A stretch of 64,000 bases of DNA from Sebastes aleutianus (Eukaryota > Chordata > Actinopteri > Perciformes > Sebastidae): the NCBI GenBank assembly GCA_916700875.1, contig CAKAKS010000001.1, positions 13,703,741 through 13,767,740 on the forward strand, in the 5' to 3' direction. The position numbers and the translations under genes were made by a program. Below the pieces are notes generated by a model. It saw only the letters and a program-made list of their open reading frames with translations, had not been told where the DNA came from and ran no database searches. This document shows, one piece after another, positions 47,211 to 59,800 of this stretch (positions are counted from its first letter, which is position 1; the number at the start of each line of letters is the position of its first letter).

Positions 47211-47827
47211 ACTTAACAAATAGAAGACGAAAAAATGAGTAGGAGCAAATGATCAAAATCCTTGAAGAAGACAAGATAGCTGACAATCCATAAACACCTC
47301 TCTTTATGACCTTGTTCTCATGGCAGCGTGGGTGTGACTAGTGGGAGCAAGTCGTGGCGCCTATACTGTAATAAAGTCAGTAATAATCATCACAAAGAGT
47401 CGACCCCAAGGCTGGAAATGTGCTCATCAGGGCGAGAGCAGAGTGAGACCATTATGAAGCAGCTCACGACAGAACACTATGTCGCCTTCACATGATTATT
47501 TAACTGCCGCTGCAGATTATCTGCGACCTACACAGAACATTTGTTATTTGGTAGTTTATGTTTAAAGGTAATCTTTGCCCGGCAAAATCAACTAATGACC
47601 TTGAAATGACCCTCCACATTTAGTAGTACCCAAGTACATAATGAAAAGTGCTATTGGATTCCACATATTCATGTGTTTCCTGTAAAAACAGTAAGCTAGG
47701 GAGGGACTTATCTTGATACAAGGCATCTTTTAGCGTCTGTATGAGACGCACCAGGCTTTCTACTCCACTAACTCTACTGTAAATCAACCAGCATTGTTAT
47801 TAGACGCTCAGAGCGACGGACGTAGTA
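47211..47827. other. No recognised element
   Basis: Intergenic. Confidence 0.45.
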
Positions 47828-48016
47828 TTAAAGGAGCAGTGTGCAGCATTTAGGGGGATCTATTGGCAGAAATGGAATATAATATTAATAAGTATGTTTT
47901 CTCAGGTTTTCGCGTCGGTCACCGTTGTTCTCCAACACGCTTGGCACACGGGAGAACTTTCAGTTGGTTGCAACCTGCAACCTCACCGCTAGATGCCTCC
48001 AGATCCTGCACACTGC
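47828..48016. repeat. Family A MITE, deleted copy
   Basis: AAAGGAGCAGTGTGCAGCAT to AGATCCTGCACACTGCTGC, with the central part missing relative to 2180-2524. Confidence 0.65.
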
Positions 48017-48415
48017 TGCAAGAGGAAAAAGTCAAATCCAGGACTCTGACTCAGGGGACCAGTGTTCGTGTCCTGTGTGAAACCAAAAGTGTAGCTATTT
48101 TTACTGACAACGTTATGTCACGTAACACTACGCCTCGCTACGCCACTGAGTCACATGACGTCACGTCCGTAGCTTACGTTACAAGCGTACTTATTTGAAG
48201 CCAAACCGTGATGATTTTTCTAACCTTAACCAAGTGGTTTTGTTGCCTAAATCTAACCGCCACGTTTCACAGCTTTAACCACACGTGACATTAACCGCCA
48301 TCATTATACATCGTTAACCACGTGTTACAACGTTAACCGCCACTGCTTCACATCGTTAACCACGTGCTACAACGTAAACCTCGTGCTACAACGTAAGCAG
48401 CTACCTAAAAAAGAC
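48017..48415. repeat. Family B fragment with ACGTTAACC-type tandem units
   Basis: 48030-48260 matches family B. 48260-48400 contains five or more imperfect units of CGTTAACCACGTGNTACAA, each with an E-box-like CACGTG or near match. Confidence 0.55.
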
Positions 48416-49952
48416 AGGAAAACACATGTGGATACTCTGAATGTTATTTATTTATAGGAATTAAGAAATTAAGATAAACAAAAAATGGGTTTTTAATTAA
48501 TTTATCAAATACACATCACAAGCATTTGTGGGGTTTCAGCTTTTTAAACTGCAGTTAAAACAACATTTTAACTGGAGGATGACGTGTTGGCCTCTGGGCA
48601 CTTGAAATGAGCATTTGTTCTATAAAACAATCGATTAATTGAAAAATAATAAATTGATTAAGTATCAAGTTTGCAGCCAAAGTGAAATTAGTCTTCTTTG
48701 GGTAGCTGCACATCATCATCCTCTTAAAGTGTCCAGTGGGAAATGTGGGGGAAAATCTCTTTCAAAGTGTTTTAGCATATTAGTTCCATCCACAGGAGAA
48801 AATGGTATTTAAAATAAGAATAAACATATTGTGTGTTTGTGTGCAGACATTTACATGTGCAACAAATGTATATATACACAAAGACAACTCCAGCTGTGAT
48901 TCAACAGCTGTTACAAATGCTTGACACGTAAGGCTCATAGCTTTTCACAAGCCGTCTGTATACTGCCACATAAACACTGAAGACATTTACATCAGTACAG
49001 AAGCTTTAGAACGAACTTACAGTACGCGTTGGTCTGCGTCTGCTCACTAAAGCAGATGATGGGTCTATTTCATGAATATAATACCAACAGCTCGTAATTA
49101 AACTGTGTTTTATATTACATACATATTACATTATATTACATGCAGAGCCTCGCTGTGATTAAACCAAAATAACAGCCTTACAAATGTATGCTGTTGAATA
49201 AAAAAAAAAAATATTAAAAAATACCCAACCTTTAATTTAGTAAATACATTAAAACATAAAAACACATAAAAAAAGGAATTCAAAAAAATAAAAGTTTTAA
49301 TGACAAGAAAAAATGTGTTAAACAGAAGAGCTCCTACATAAACACAGAAGTTTCTAAAGTCTGATATATTTAGTATTTTTCAATGTTTAGAAAATGTGAC
49401 ATTTTATTCTGGGGTTGAGTATCAGTGAGATTTTATTGTGTTCATCAATCTGGGTTCTTGTTAAATCCTGGTTTCTTTTTTGTGCAACAATGGCAACCAA
49501 AATATGTAGACAGTAAAAAAAAGCTTTTAAAATCTAATATACAATAAAATATAAATATTCTTCATCTTGTTATGAACCAGTTAAATGTTGTCTATTTTCC
49601 CTTTGAGCCAGATGTTCCAGCATGGTGTGATTGTGGGGTATTATAACGACGAATGTTCCTCCCTTCTTTATAATATTATAACGATAATTTCGTTGCTTTT
49701 TTGTACATTCGGGCATTACATTAACCACGGAAAAATTAATTGGAAACATTTTCCTCTTGTATCTCATTATCAAAACATCTGTAGCTTATAGTTTGGACTT
49801 AATATTTCAACATTATGAGCTACAGACCCCTATTTTTTTTCCTTTGGTGAATGTAATTTACTTATGCACTTTATTGTAAACACTGTGCACAATGGTCGGA
49901 CGCGTGTTACCGCGCTGTCAGGATTCGATAAGCGAAATCGAACAATACAATT
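48416..49952. other. AT-rich DNA downstream of the slc36a1-like gene
   Basis: Very AT-rich, with several minus-strand AATAAA hexamers. It could include the end of a long 3' UTR on the minus strand. No coding region supported. Confidence 0.4.
49870..49875 (-). terminator. Candidate poly(A) signal for the slc36a1-like gene
   Basis: TTTATT on the plus strand (AATAAA on the minus strand), about 1.63 kb past the transporter stop. I saw no nearer canonical hexamer. If used, the 3' UTR would include the foldback element at 49953-50669. Others lie further on, around 49408 and 49433. Confidence 0.25.
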
Positions 49953-50669
49953 CTACGGAAGCCCTGAGAGGAAAGTGCCAGGATCATTTCTTTAAATTAC
50001 ATTTTTTTTTTTAATTAGTGTTTGTTGTTGTAATACTCATTTCAGCCACAAGAGGCTGAAGTGCACCACTACCCCACACATCAGACCGGCACATACGGGA
50101 ACTTTGCAAAAAGTCAAGGTCGCGCCCCCTTTTGGGGATAGTAAACCGAAGATCCCATAGACTTCATTGCATTACTATTACCGGTTTGTTTAAAGTAAAA
50201 GTTTGGAGACATGTTTCCACTTCTTCTGTTTACTCTGTTACCGTCTATGAGGGATACGGGATTGTTTTCCCCCAGAAAGGGGCGTGGTCATGAGAGCCTA
50301 CTCTGGATGACGTATTGCCGGTCTGATGTATGTTCTAAATAGGACTAAAAGCAGTCATGTTTTCCCTAACGGCAGATTCGCACATATTAAAATAAATTTC
50401 TAGCCAGAAGTAAGACATGACAATAAAGTTACATATCTTTCTAAAACACAATGTATGTACCTTGGAATTAAAACTCAGCTGGAAGAAAAAAGTACCAAAA
50501 AAAGAATTTAGAGCATGGGGTAGTGGTGCACTGCCTCTTGTGGACAAAATGAGTACTACAACAACAACAACATTTTTTTTCTTCACCTGTTTCACAGATG
50601 AGAAAAAAAAAAGAAAAAATGGATCACCAGAATTTTTTTTCCTCACTTGCCTCTCAGGGGCTTCCGTAC
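49953..50669. mobile_element. Nested foldback element
   Basis: Outer ends CTACGGAAGCCCTGAGAGGA (49953) and CTCTCAGGGGCTTCCGTA (50668) are inverted. A second pair of arms, TTTCAGCCACAAGAGGCTGA followed by GTGCACCACTACCCCA (about 50040-50075) against TGGGGTAGTGGTGCACTGCC (about 50517), lies inside. A third inner pair, CATCAGACCGGCACATA (50079) and TATTGCCGGTCTGATG (50313), lies inside that. Non-coding, about 717 bp. Confidence 0.7.
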
Positions 50670-50670
50670 A

Positions 50671-50720
50671 AATCCTAACAAATCCTAACAAATCCTAACA
50701 AATCCTTTCAAATCCTTTTT
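50671..50720. repeat. 10-bp minisatellite
   Basis: AATCCTAACA repeated three times exactly (50671-50700), then two degenerate units, directly abutting the foldback element. Confidence 0.9.
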
Positions 50721-51500
50721 TTTTCATTCATTTGAAACTGGATCCAAATTGAAAACCCTTTTGATACTCAACCCTTTCTGTGTCCTGTGTTTTCTTAAAA
50801 ACAAACTCTGTTGTCTGTAATTTTTAAGTTAGTTACTTGATTTAAAGTTTGTGTGATGTGTTGTCTATGTATAAGTAGTGTGCCGTCTCACTGAATAAGG
50901 CATAAATCAAAGTGCAACAAAACAAATGTTAATTTTTTTTTCTAAATGAGGTGGTGGGTGGTCAAACTCTAATAACTCTAAATGAGAAGCTGTTTGGGTA
51001 ACAAGTCCATTAAATGTTCAGCAACAGCATCTAATCTGGATGTTAAAAACCGTTTTGAATGATCAAATTGATACCATTTTGTGAGGTAGTTTGATTAAAC
51101 ATCAATATATTCAGGTTGTCAACATGATAAATTACCTCTAAAAACCCTTAAATCTCTTAAAATCTTTTGAAGCTACATGAAAGAATTATTTAGCTTGTTT
51201 CATAATTATGTTTTCATTAGATTGCACTAAATTCCTGGACTTGATGAAATATGAGTAACTAGCATGTATGTCGGATACGACAGGACACTGTAGTAAAGCA
51301 GTGACATAATGAAACACGACACCAAGCACCACCGATCCGTACAGCTTCAAACTGCTTAAACGTGTGATAGAATAATGCTAAAATGACTGCCATATCCAAC
51401 AGCAGCAAATCGAAGAAGAGGAAAATAAAATAAAAAATGTGCCCTAAATGGTTTCTAAATGGCGTGGGTGTGTTACGTCCACCTGCCAGCAGTCATTTCA
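50721..51500 (-). other. Probable 3' UTR or flank of the slc36a1-like gene
   Basis: Non-coding sequence immediately after the transporter stop. No close poly(A) hexamer was seen on the minus strand. Confidence 0.35.
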
Positions 51501-51775
51501 TCACTGGACCATGTAGGAGGAGAACGTCTCTTCATGTTTGAGTGAGTTACGGGTGACGATCTGCTCGATGGCGATGTAGGTTCCCGTGAGGAACCCGATC
51601 AGCCCGATCAGGCTGATGATGATGTTCTTGATGGTCACCAGAGGCGACAGGCCCTCCCCGTGAAAAGTTAGAGTCTGGAGGATGGGAGGGAAGATCAGCG
51701 CCAGGAAACTGCTGCTGACCGAGCCGACCAACGAGATGACGAGGTCCAGCTCCGGTATCAGGATGGCGAGAGCAC
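51501..51775 (-). CDS. slc36a1: Terminal exon of a proton-coupled amino-acid transporter (SLC36A1/PAT1-like)
   Basis: Last coding exon of an SLC36 (PAT) transporter, an H+-coupled carrier of small neutral amino acids such as glycine, alanine and proline on plasma or lysosomal membranes. On the minus strand the acceptor AG (plus CT at 51776-51777) follows a strong pyrimidine tract. The exon opens with the last two bases of a codon, then encodes 90 residues to a TGA at 51501. It includes ALAILIPELDLVISLVGSVS, then SSSFLALIFPP and the last TM segments with GFLTGTY. The pattern LAILIP.LDLVISLVGSVSSS.LALI.PP fits human SLC36A1 better than SLC36A4 as I recall them. The C-terminus is about the usual length. 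Upstream exons should lie at higher coordinates, but none could be recognised up to 64000, so the gene is incomplete here. It converges on the melatonin-receptor gene. Confidence 0.85.
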
Positions 51776-54700
51776 CTGGAGGAGGACGAGAAGAGAGACG
51801 TTCATGTTGGTTAACAGACTTCTTAGTTAAAGGACTGACTTTTTATCTATGTGCTTTTAAAACAGTTTAAAACAGTCGTCATACTGAAGAGGCACAATTT
51901 AGGAAAAACATCCTCTACATTAGTTAGGATGTCTCCCCATAGACTCTCAAGTTTATGGACCATATATGGGTCACATCCATCATTAGACACACCCCTTACA
52001 TTCATTCATTTCGTCAGCAGCCGCATTTCCATTCAATTGTCAAGCGAATTTTTGAAATGTTGCAAAAAAGAAATGTGAATCAGGTGCGTTTCAATCAACT
52101 GGTTTGGAGTGAATAAACTCGGCTACGCAAAGCCTAGTTTGGTCAGTAGTTGGCACTATAGGCTACACTTCACCCATGGAAACAAAACAAGTCTCCTAGT
52201 CCATCTAACCCTCTACGAGAGAAAAATAAAGAGAAAACTCTTCAAGAATTTGTTTCAATTGGAGAAGTTATAATATTTCTTTCATGTCAGCTGGTATTGG
52301 CCATGTTTCATGCTGTCTGGAGACGAACACAAGCATTTGCTTATTATGGGAATATCTGGGAAGATGCCGACAGCAGAAACAGCTGTGAGTTCAATGTTTG
52401 GCAAAGGCGTTCTCATAACCTATTTAGTGCATCAACTCTTTTTCTACAGGCAAAGGCAGAAACCATCTCAAGCGAGTGTAAAAAAATTGTTTCGCAATTG
52501 TTTTAAGAAGAATATAAGAAATTAAATGTGTTTTTCCACCGTTGTACAGCCGCTCCTTTGACCGCTAGTCACAGCCGTGGTTAAGTCAAGCAGAGCCAGC
52601 ACATGTGTGTGGAAAATGGGCTTTGGTGTGTTGAGATTTTTGAGTGATTGATTAAAAAAAACCTTTTCAAAGAAACTGTGAAACTCATTAAGGCTGTGAC
52701 CTTTGGCTTCTCTGGAGAATTTAATACCATCTCTCTGGCAAAGAGCATCTCTTTTCATGTACTCATTTCTACTCTTGTTACACAAGAATGATCATGTGTA
52801 ACAGAAGAGCTGGATGAGGAAATGACTGCTCTGTGCTGTAGAAGAGATAAAAGGGACAGTTTCTTCATTTTATCTACTCTGCTGCACAGACCTGATTGGA
52901 AAAAATCAGAGCGACAGTAGATGACAGAGAAGGTTCAGGAGACAGAAAAGAGGGATGGGTGAGCAATGAGGTGAACTGCATGAGCGAATAAAGAGAGGAT
53001 GAGGGAAGAGGAGTAAAAGAGATGGATGAGGTCAGAAAGAGGAGGGAGAGGGCAGAGACGCCCGCTGTGAGAAAACAAAGCTGGGATTGCGGCGATTGTT
53101 TTTTCACGGGTTGGTGGGACTGGTCACCGTGCTTCTACGGTCACCAGGACCCAAGTCATCTTCAGCCGTTGCCATGGCGGTGGGAATAAAGAGCAAGGGG
53201 CAGCCATGCTGGGACAAAAAACAAGTGTCCCGCTCCGACACCATGCTGCTAATAAACTCCACAGCGAAGCTTGAAATCTCTGCACAGGGGCAGTTGTTAC
53301 ACGCCTGGACACATCTGAAAAGAGTCCTGATACGTGCACAAACACACTTCATCTCTCGCTCTCTGTCCGTTAGCATCTTCTCCGCAGTGAGTGGAGAGGA
53401 CAAGTCGGGTGTTCTTGTTCTCTCTGTACGTGGGACAGCCGTTACCAGCGGTTGATAAAAGACTCTTTGAACCATAATCAATCGCTTGCTGCTGCGTGTT
53501 CTGTCGAATTAGCCTACGGGGCGAAGGCAAGGTCAAGCTTTCATGTGACAAGTACGCCGTAAGCACCTCGCCGCCACACGGTCCTGGGGAGTAAACCTGT
53601 CACTTCCAGGAAAAAGGCCCTCGCCGGTGAAGGCTGCTCTTCAAACTACATTTGAAGCTTTCCAAGCGAGCCATCAAACGAGGCAGGCTGTGGCGGCGTG
53701 AAGGAGAACGGCAAGGCACGCCTCGAGATCGCACTGAGCCTTCATAGCAAATAATCCACACGGCTGCAGCTAAAAGGCGTGCTGCAGTCCCCTGAGAGAG
53801 AGGCAGAGCGTGGATCATCAGGCAAATTCAAAGGGCTGAAGAGAGAACGCTCTGAGCACACTAATTTGGCCGTACAAACTCCGATCTCACAGAAACAAAG
53901 AGAAAATAGCAACTCTTTGTCCCTGCTGGGGCTTCGGTACGCCGGAGAGCTGAGACACCTTCAGAGAAAGACGTCTGAGAAGGAGAAGATGTGATGATGG
54001 TGGTTTTATGATGTTGGTAAGGTCAGTGTTGATAGAAGCAAGGTGAATGAGTGACCTTATCAACAATGCACCTTTAAGGCCGGGCATCACATCTGCAGAG
54101 TTTAACGTCTTTGTGAAGACGAGAAAGCCATGAAGAGAAACTCACTTGTCAAATTATCTACAGCGGGTATATTCTAATGACTCCATAGCTGCAGATGAAC
54201 TTAAACAAGTACATACAGTAGCCATATACAGCCATGATGACTATTTCAATAAAAGTACAGCGTCTGAATGAATGTATAAGTGAATGATTTCTGTGCGTAC
54301 TTAGGGAGGTGCTCTACATTGACTGATCCACTTGGCACTGTGATCAGTTATGCAGAAACAGTAATCAGTGCACTTGAGTTCCGGCACGCTACAAAGAATG
54401 TATGAGCGGAAAATGAATTCTTTAAATAAAGAGATCTCATCCAAAAAGGACAACAAGGATAATCAGACCCAACTCAAACTGAACCAGAGACAGAGAGGGA
54501 GAACACCAACACTGGTGGCAGCGTGACTGACCACCATTTAACAAGAAACCGTGAAAAGAAACTTGATTTAATAATAAAAAATATTTTATCAACAACAATT
54601 TTAATAACTCAGCAGCAGATTAAGTAAATTAAGAAGTAAATTGAATAAAAATTAAAAACGTATTTATGTAGCTCAAACAACACATTTGAACCAGAGAGAG

Positions 54701-56740
54701 AATACAAAGAGTATAAAGGAGAAAAAATTAAAATCAAACAATGAAAAGACAAAACGAACTCTGACAATGTTTATAATTAGGACCTTGGATACTAAAAAAC
54801 CCAAGTGGACCTGTGAAGACCTCTAGTCTAGACATACAGTAAAGGATAAAACCGGGCTGCATAACTTCAGTTATTTAAGATGTCTATGTTAAATATAACC
54901 ATTGTTTCAGTAGCATTTTAATGCCTATTTATCAATGTGTATCAGCTCCTAACTCCACACTAAATGCTGTTGAAAAAACAGTTAAACGTAACGTGGCCGT
55001 CGAAAAAGCCAGATAAAAGTTCTTTTGATCCACAAATCACTGAATCAGTGTTTTGTGAAAAGACTGACAGCTGCACAACCGGCAAAGATCCAGTCATGGA
55101 GAGCTGGAGGGGAATTTAATGCTTGGAGCTTAAGAGTCAAGACAGGCGTAGGCCCAGACATTTGCTGAGACAAAAACAACAACAATGTTAATAATATCTA
55201 GAAAAGTCTTTAGGTAGTTTGCTTACTGTGATTTGATTAAACTTGGATAATGGCAGAAAGTTAATTGGTGTATAAAGATGTTAAAATACAGAACTTTTGC
55301 ACATTATTTTTAACATGCAGGACAAGACACCATCTAACAACTAGAAACTCTGTGCTTTTATCTTTACACCCACCAGCATCAACAGAGAAACTGAGCAGGC
55401 CAAGACAGTTCAAATAAGCAGCCGGAAGACAAAAATAAAAGGACAGACTCAGAGGGAAGAAGGGAAGTGAGGGTCTGGCAGTCTTTATACTGTCAGCGGG
55501 CAGTTTCTTAACTGAGCCCACAACTTTTAAATCCACTGAGAGAGACAGCTCCCCAGCCAGGTGGAGTCAATTACCTCCGGAGCCACAAGCTACAGTCAGC
55601 AATAGGGGATGCTCTGTCTGAGCTTGGATCAAAGATTGGTACGGAGGGTCTTAGTTTCCTCTTCTCCACAGTCAATCGGGATGTACTAGACGCTGTCCCA
55701 CTGTCTCATTTCTTCACCTCGCCGCCAGAAATCACCAAGCAGGAAGGAGCCACATGACCCGGCGTTTCATCTGGCACACCCAGATCTGGCCCGATGTACT
55801 GCTCAGTGGACTGTAGCTCATTAAAGACGGAGGGGGATCTCGGCCTCCCCAACAGACTCCCGGGCTGTTTTCACTGGCACCAACAGCAAGTGAACACTCA
55901 AGGTCTGCGTATGCTAATGTTAATTAGCCAGGAGTCGATCTGCTCAGCATGGAGCCAGCAGCAGCGGCAGCTACATTATGCTTCGCTGACACTCCAGAAT
56001 TTTTTCTTTCAAAAGTAAAACCAGCAGCCAGAGAAGTAAAGAAGTCTTCATCATCTTAATGACAGAAAGTCCTAAGCCATAACAATTTCCTGTCAATGCC
56101 CCAATCAAAGATGAGCGGACGACATCGGACAACTTCCCTTGAGTAGATTGTGCCTAAATGTATCAACAGGTATCAGCAAGATCGGGGTTTTCCTGAGAAT
56201 ATAAAGAAGAGATATATAGAAGAGGGTCATCCACATAGATCCTGACGCATCTCGTCTTGTGAGGAATTTAAATATGATAGCGTTTTTCAGTCTAAAATGG
56301 CGGCAGCAGCTGTTGTCAAAAAAGTCTCTTTGCCTCTATGCTCTTTGTGGGAGGTACCATTGATTGACACATTATGAAGCGTTCAGGCTCTATACAGGAA
56401 AAAGTGAGTATTGGGCAAAGGTAAATTCTAACGTTATGATGTGTTCAAATGTAATCTTGTAAAATTGCGTTTTTGGTGTGAAACTTTAATAAATCCAGTT
56501 ATTTGAAGGAGATGTTTTCACAGCAATATAAAATAGATAATAGAGAGGGAATTATGACCTGTTTAACTTCGTAATAAAAAACAGTATGCAAACAGTAATA
56601 AAGGAGTGGATGTTGAAGTGCATGGGATTTATTGTTTCACTTTTGTTTTTTACCATGGTATTGAATTGGTATCGAGAATCGTGGAATTTTACTGGTATTG
56701 GTATCTAACTCTAAATTTCTGGTATTGTGACATCCCTATT
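51776..56740. other. Probably intronic DNA of the slc36a1-like gene; no exon recognised
   Basis: The region lies 5' of the transporter's last exon. I looked for minus-strand exons encoding the preceding SLC36 segments (for example the FYVPAEI region) and found none. Exons shorter than about 60 codons could have been missed. 53480-53990 and 55540-56010 are non-repetitive and moderately GC-rich. Confidence 0.4.
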
Positions 56741-56814
56741 TGGTTGCAATCTGCAATCTGCAAACTCACCTCATCTCAGTTGATGCTGCCAAATCCTAAA
56801 CACAGCACCTTTAT
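56741..56814. repeat. Family A MITE, right-end fragment
   Basis: TGGTTGCAATCTGCAATCTG, then CCAAATCCTAAACACAGCAC and CTTTA match the right end of 2180-2524. Confidence 0.6.
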
Positions 56815-59800
56815 ATAGTATATGTATATATATTTACACCATTTGTTGTGTGAAATAGCACATTTCCTGTATTTACTTTTATATGATATCAATGGAAGTC
56901 TTCATTTCAAGCAAGGTGACCCTATATATCCTGCTCTATATCATCTTGACTGAATGTAAACACACAGCTTTTTCTTCCTTATTTATAGAGAGCAGAAGTC
57001 ATGACGGATGTGATTATTCCATCTGGTATAAATCCTGTAATGGGGAACTGAAGTCCTTGCTGTCGGCGTCTATACAATGTGTTGCTGAGTGTCTCTTACA
57101 AATGACCTTGGTTGTTACACAGCAGAAAGTGCTCTGCAGAATGGATGAGGACATGTTGTTGTCTTGTTAGTAGACAGTGGGATAATTGGCAACATTGGCA
57201 ATAATAATTTAAAAATAAAACAACGTTGAACATACGATGGCTCAGTGTTTTTGTTCATGGACCCCATCTTTCCTGATGTTCTAACCACAGGACAGTTTAT
57301 TTGTCAGGCCACCCTTTCAATGACAAATCTATAAACCAATAATGTTCCACAGAGAAAGACAAAGTTATAAAACTTAAATATGCTGACTCGTAATTTCTCT
57401 GACACAGTCTCGCCATCAGAGTGCATCATCTAACTAACCAGCCATGACCCCCAACGATCATTAACTTGGCATCAAATACACCTCCTCTGTCATTCTGTCT
57501 CTCTCCTTCTTGCCCTCCATTTCTCTATCAACATAACCCCTGGCTCACCTCCCTCTCTCTCCCACTGCTTCATCACCTTGTTGAGTCAGCAATCAATTTT
57601 ATTTTCCTCGCACCGATGAGCCGACAAAAACTCTTCTCCAAACCAACAGATGGTGCTCTGGATGAATCACTTTACACTGTTGCTCTAAGTACCGATGGTT
57701 CAGATGCACTGAACCTTTTTCTGCCACAAGACATGATATGAATGATGAGTCTTCAACTGTTTCAGTGTCAGTATAAGGTCGACGACAGCGCCCTGAGAAG
57801 GACCAAACATCTAAGTAGAAGAGCTGATTTAGAGGTGATACCGGGGTGATTTACACAGCAAGTTCTGCTTATTCTTGTGGTGTAACGACTGACGGGAAAT
57901 GAATGGACCATTTAGATAAATCATTTAATCATATCAGTCTTCTCAACATTCTCTGGTTACAGCTTGATAAATGAGAAGGTTTGCTGTTTTTCTCAATTTT
58001 GTATCATCGTAAATTTGTTTTAAATATTTTTAATAACACCTTCTGTAATATCCACAAGTATATTCTAGGGAGGAGGACAACTTGGCTGGATTGACTAACT
58101 TTTTTTATACTTTGCTGTTGCAGAGGAAAGTGAAGTGTTGTGGGATGTAGCTTCATTTTCAGAGCCGTCCTTTGTATATACCTGAAGCCAGCATGAGTCA
58201 TCATGGCTCCAGCTCCAAATAAAAATAATTTTCACTTGACTAAGAAACATTATTTGTGCGCCTGAGGAGGGTGTATAACTAGCGGAGGCTTGTAGAAAAG
58301 TACAAACATTTCCTTTCCTCTGCAATTACAAACTTTTGTTGGGAGGAGGTGGCTGTCCTCACTAAACTATTCCTTCTAGATCCCCAAGGAAATTATTTAG
58401 ATCACGTCAGCCCTCTGGATACGTCGTCAGAGTAGTCAAAACCTTTGGCCAAGTGGAAACAGGATGTACACTCATCACAGTTACCAATTCATTTTCATTT
58501 ATCTTGGCTCATGGTTTTTTTTAAATCACAAACACATAAGGTAACAGAATCTGTCATTACAACTCTACCATATAAGATAATTCCTTTAATCAGAAAAGTC
58601 TGCTGGAGGGACTGTAATCAATTTGGACTGTGATGATTTGTATTTAATCTTTATCTAACCAGGAAAGCCTCAATGAGATCAGAAATCTCTTCCTTTAGGC
58701 AGTATCAACAAAGAGTTACGAACAAAGGACAGATAACACAAAGCACATATAAAATGTTGGTTTGATTTGTTTGTAATTAGTAAACAAAGCTGAGATCTTC
58801 AAGTAGTTGACTTATGAGAGAAACCGACCAACTGAATCTCTGATTCAGAGTTTAGTTTCACTCCACCGTTCCTGTTCACACTCATTACTGATGGTTTTCC
58901 AGCCATATTGGATATAAATTATATTAGAGCAGTGTTAATTGCTAAAGCAAACCACTTCCTGCTGCTGTTGCTGATCACATTAAAAGCCTTCCAATAGCAA
59001 CCAGTTGGAAACTTTTTTTTGTGAAGCCACGATGGAAAAATATATTTGAGCAGAAATTGGTAAGTGGAAATTCGCTATTGGTACTATCCTTAAATAAAAA
59101 TTGGTCAACATAACAAGGTATGGAGATATTTGGACCGGGGGTAGGAATATTACAAGGAGAAACAGCCACAGTGAGCTGTTAGATGACAAGTTGCAGACTA
59201 CAGGCTCAACAGCTCCAGCATGTTATCAAGGTAAACAACACCTTTCTCCATGCTGTCCTGTCCTGTCCTATAGAAAAACCATTTGCGCCTTTGGCAGCAT
59301 GGGTTGAATGGTCACGACTGCTCTCGGCACAGCTCAGTGGGAGTATCCCAACCCTTTAGTAGTCGTACTGCTAGTGTGCTGCTCCAGCTCAAGAGCTCAA
59401 ACTCTACACAAAGTCCTTGTTGTTAATGTCTGGCAGTCACATTCCTGAATCGTCCTCATCTGACCAAAGTCACATCACCAATCCGTTTCAGGGATTTCAA
59501 GCCTTTCTTTAAACCTATACTTCTGAAATAACGACAGCCACTGCCCTTCTAAAGTATAGCAACAGATTTGTCTCATATTGCCCTTCAGCAGGCATTGAAT
59601 AACATCTTAGGGAAATGATAAACATAGACATCTGCCCAGAATGCAGTTTGAAAAACTTTAAATCAGTTTTATGCTCAGACTTCCAACCAGCAGTACATTT
59701 TTCCTGTCAATCATTTTTCTCGTTTCTGGTGTTTTTGAGGTTTCCAACCTCAAGATTCAGGCATCTCCATGCACAACTTTCAATTTTGTGCCCTTTAAGA

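Noticed and set aside
53087..53566. Overlapping 73-125-codon frames on both strands, checked as possible SLC36 exons
   Set aside because: None resembles any SLC36 segment and no consistent acceptor/donor pair frames them.
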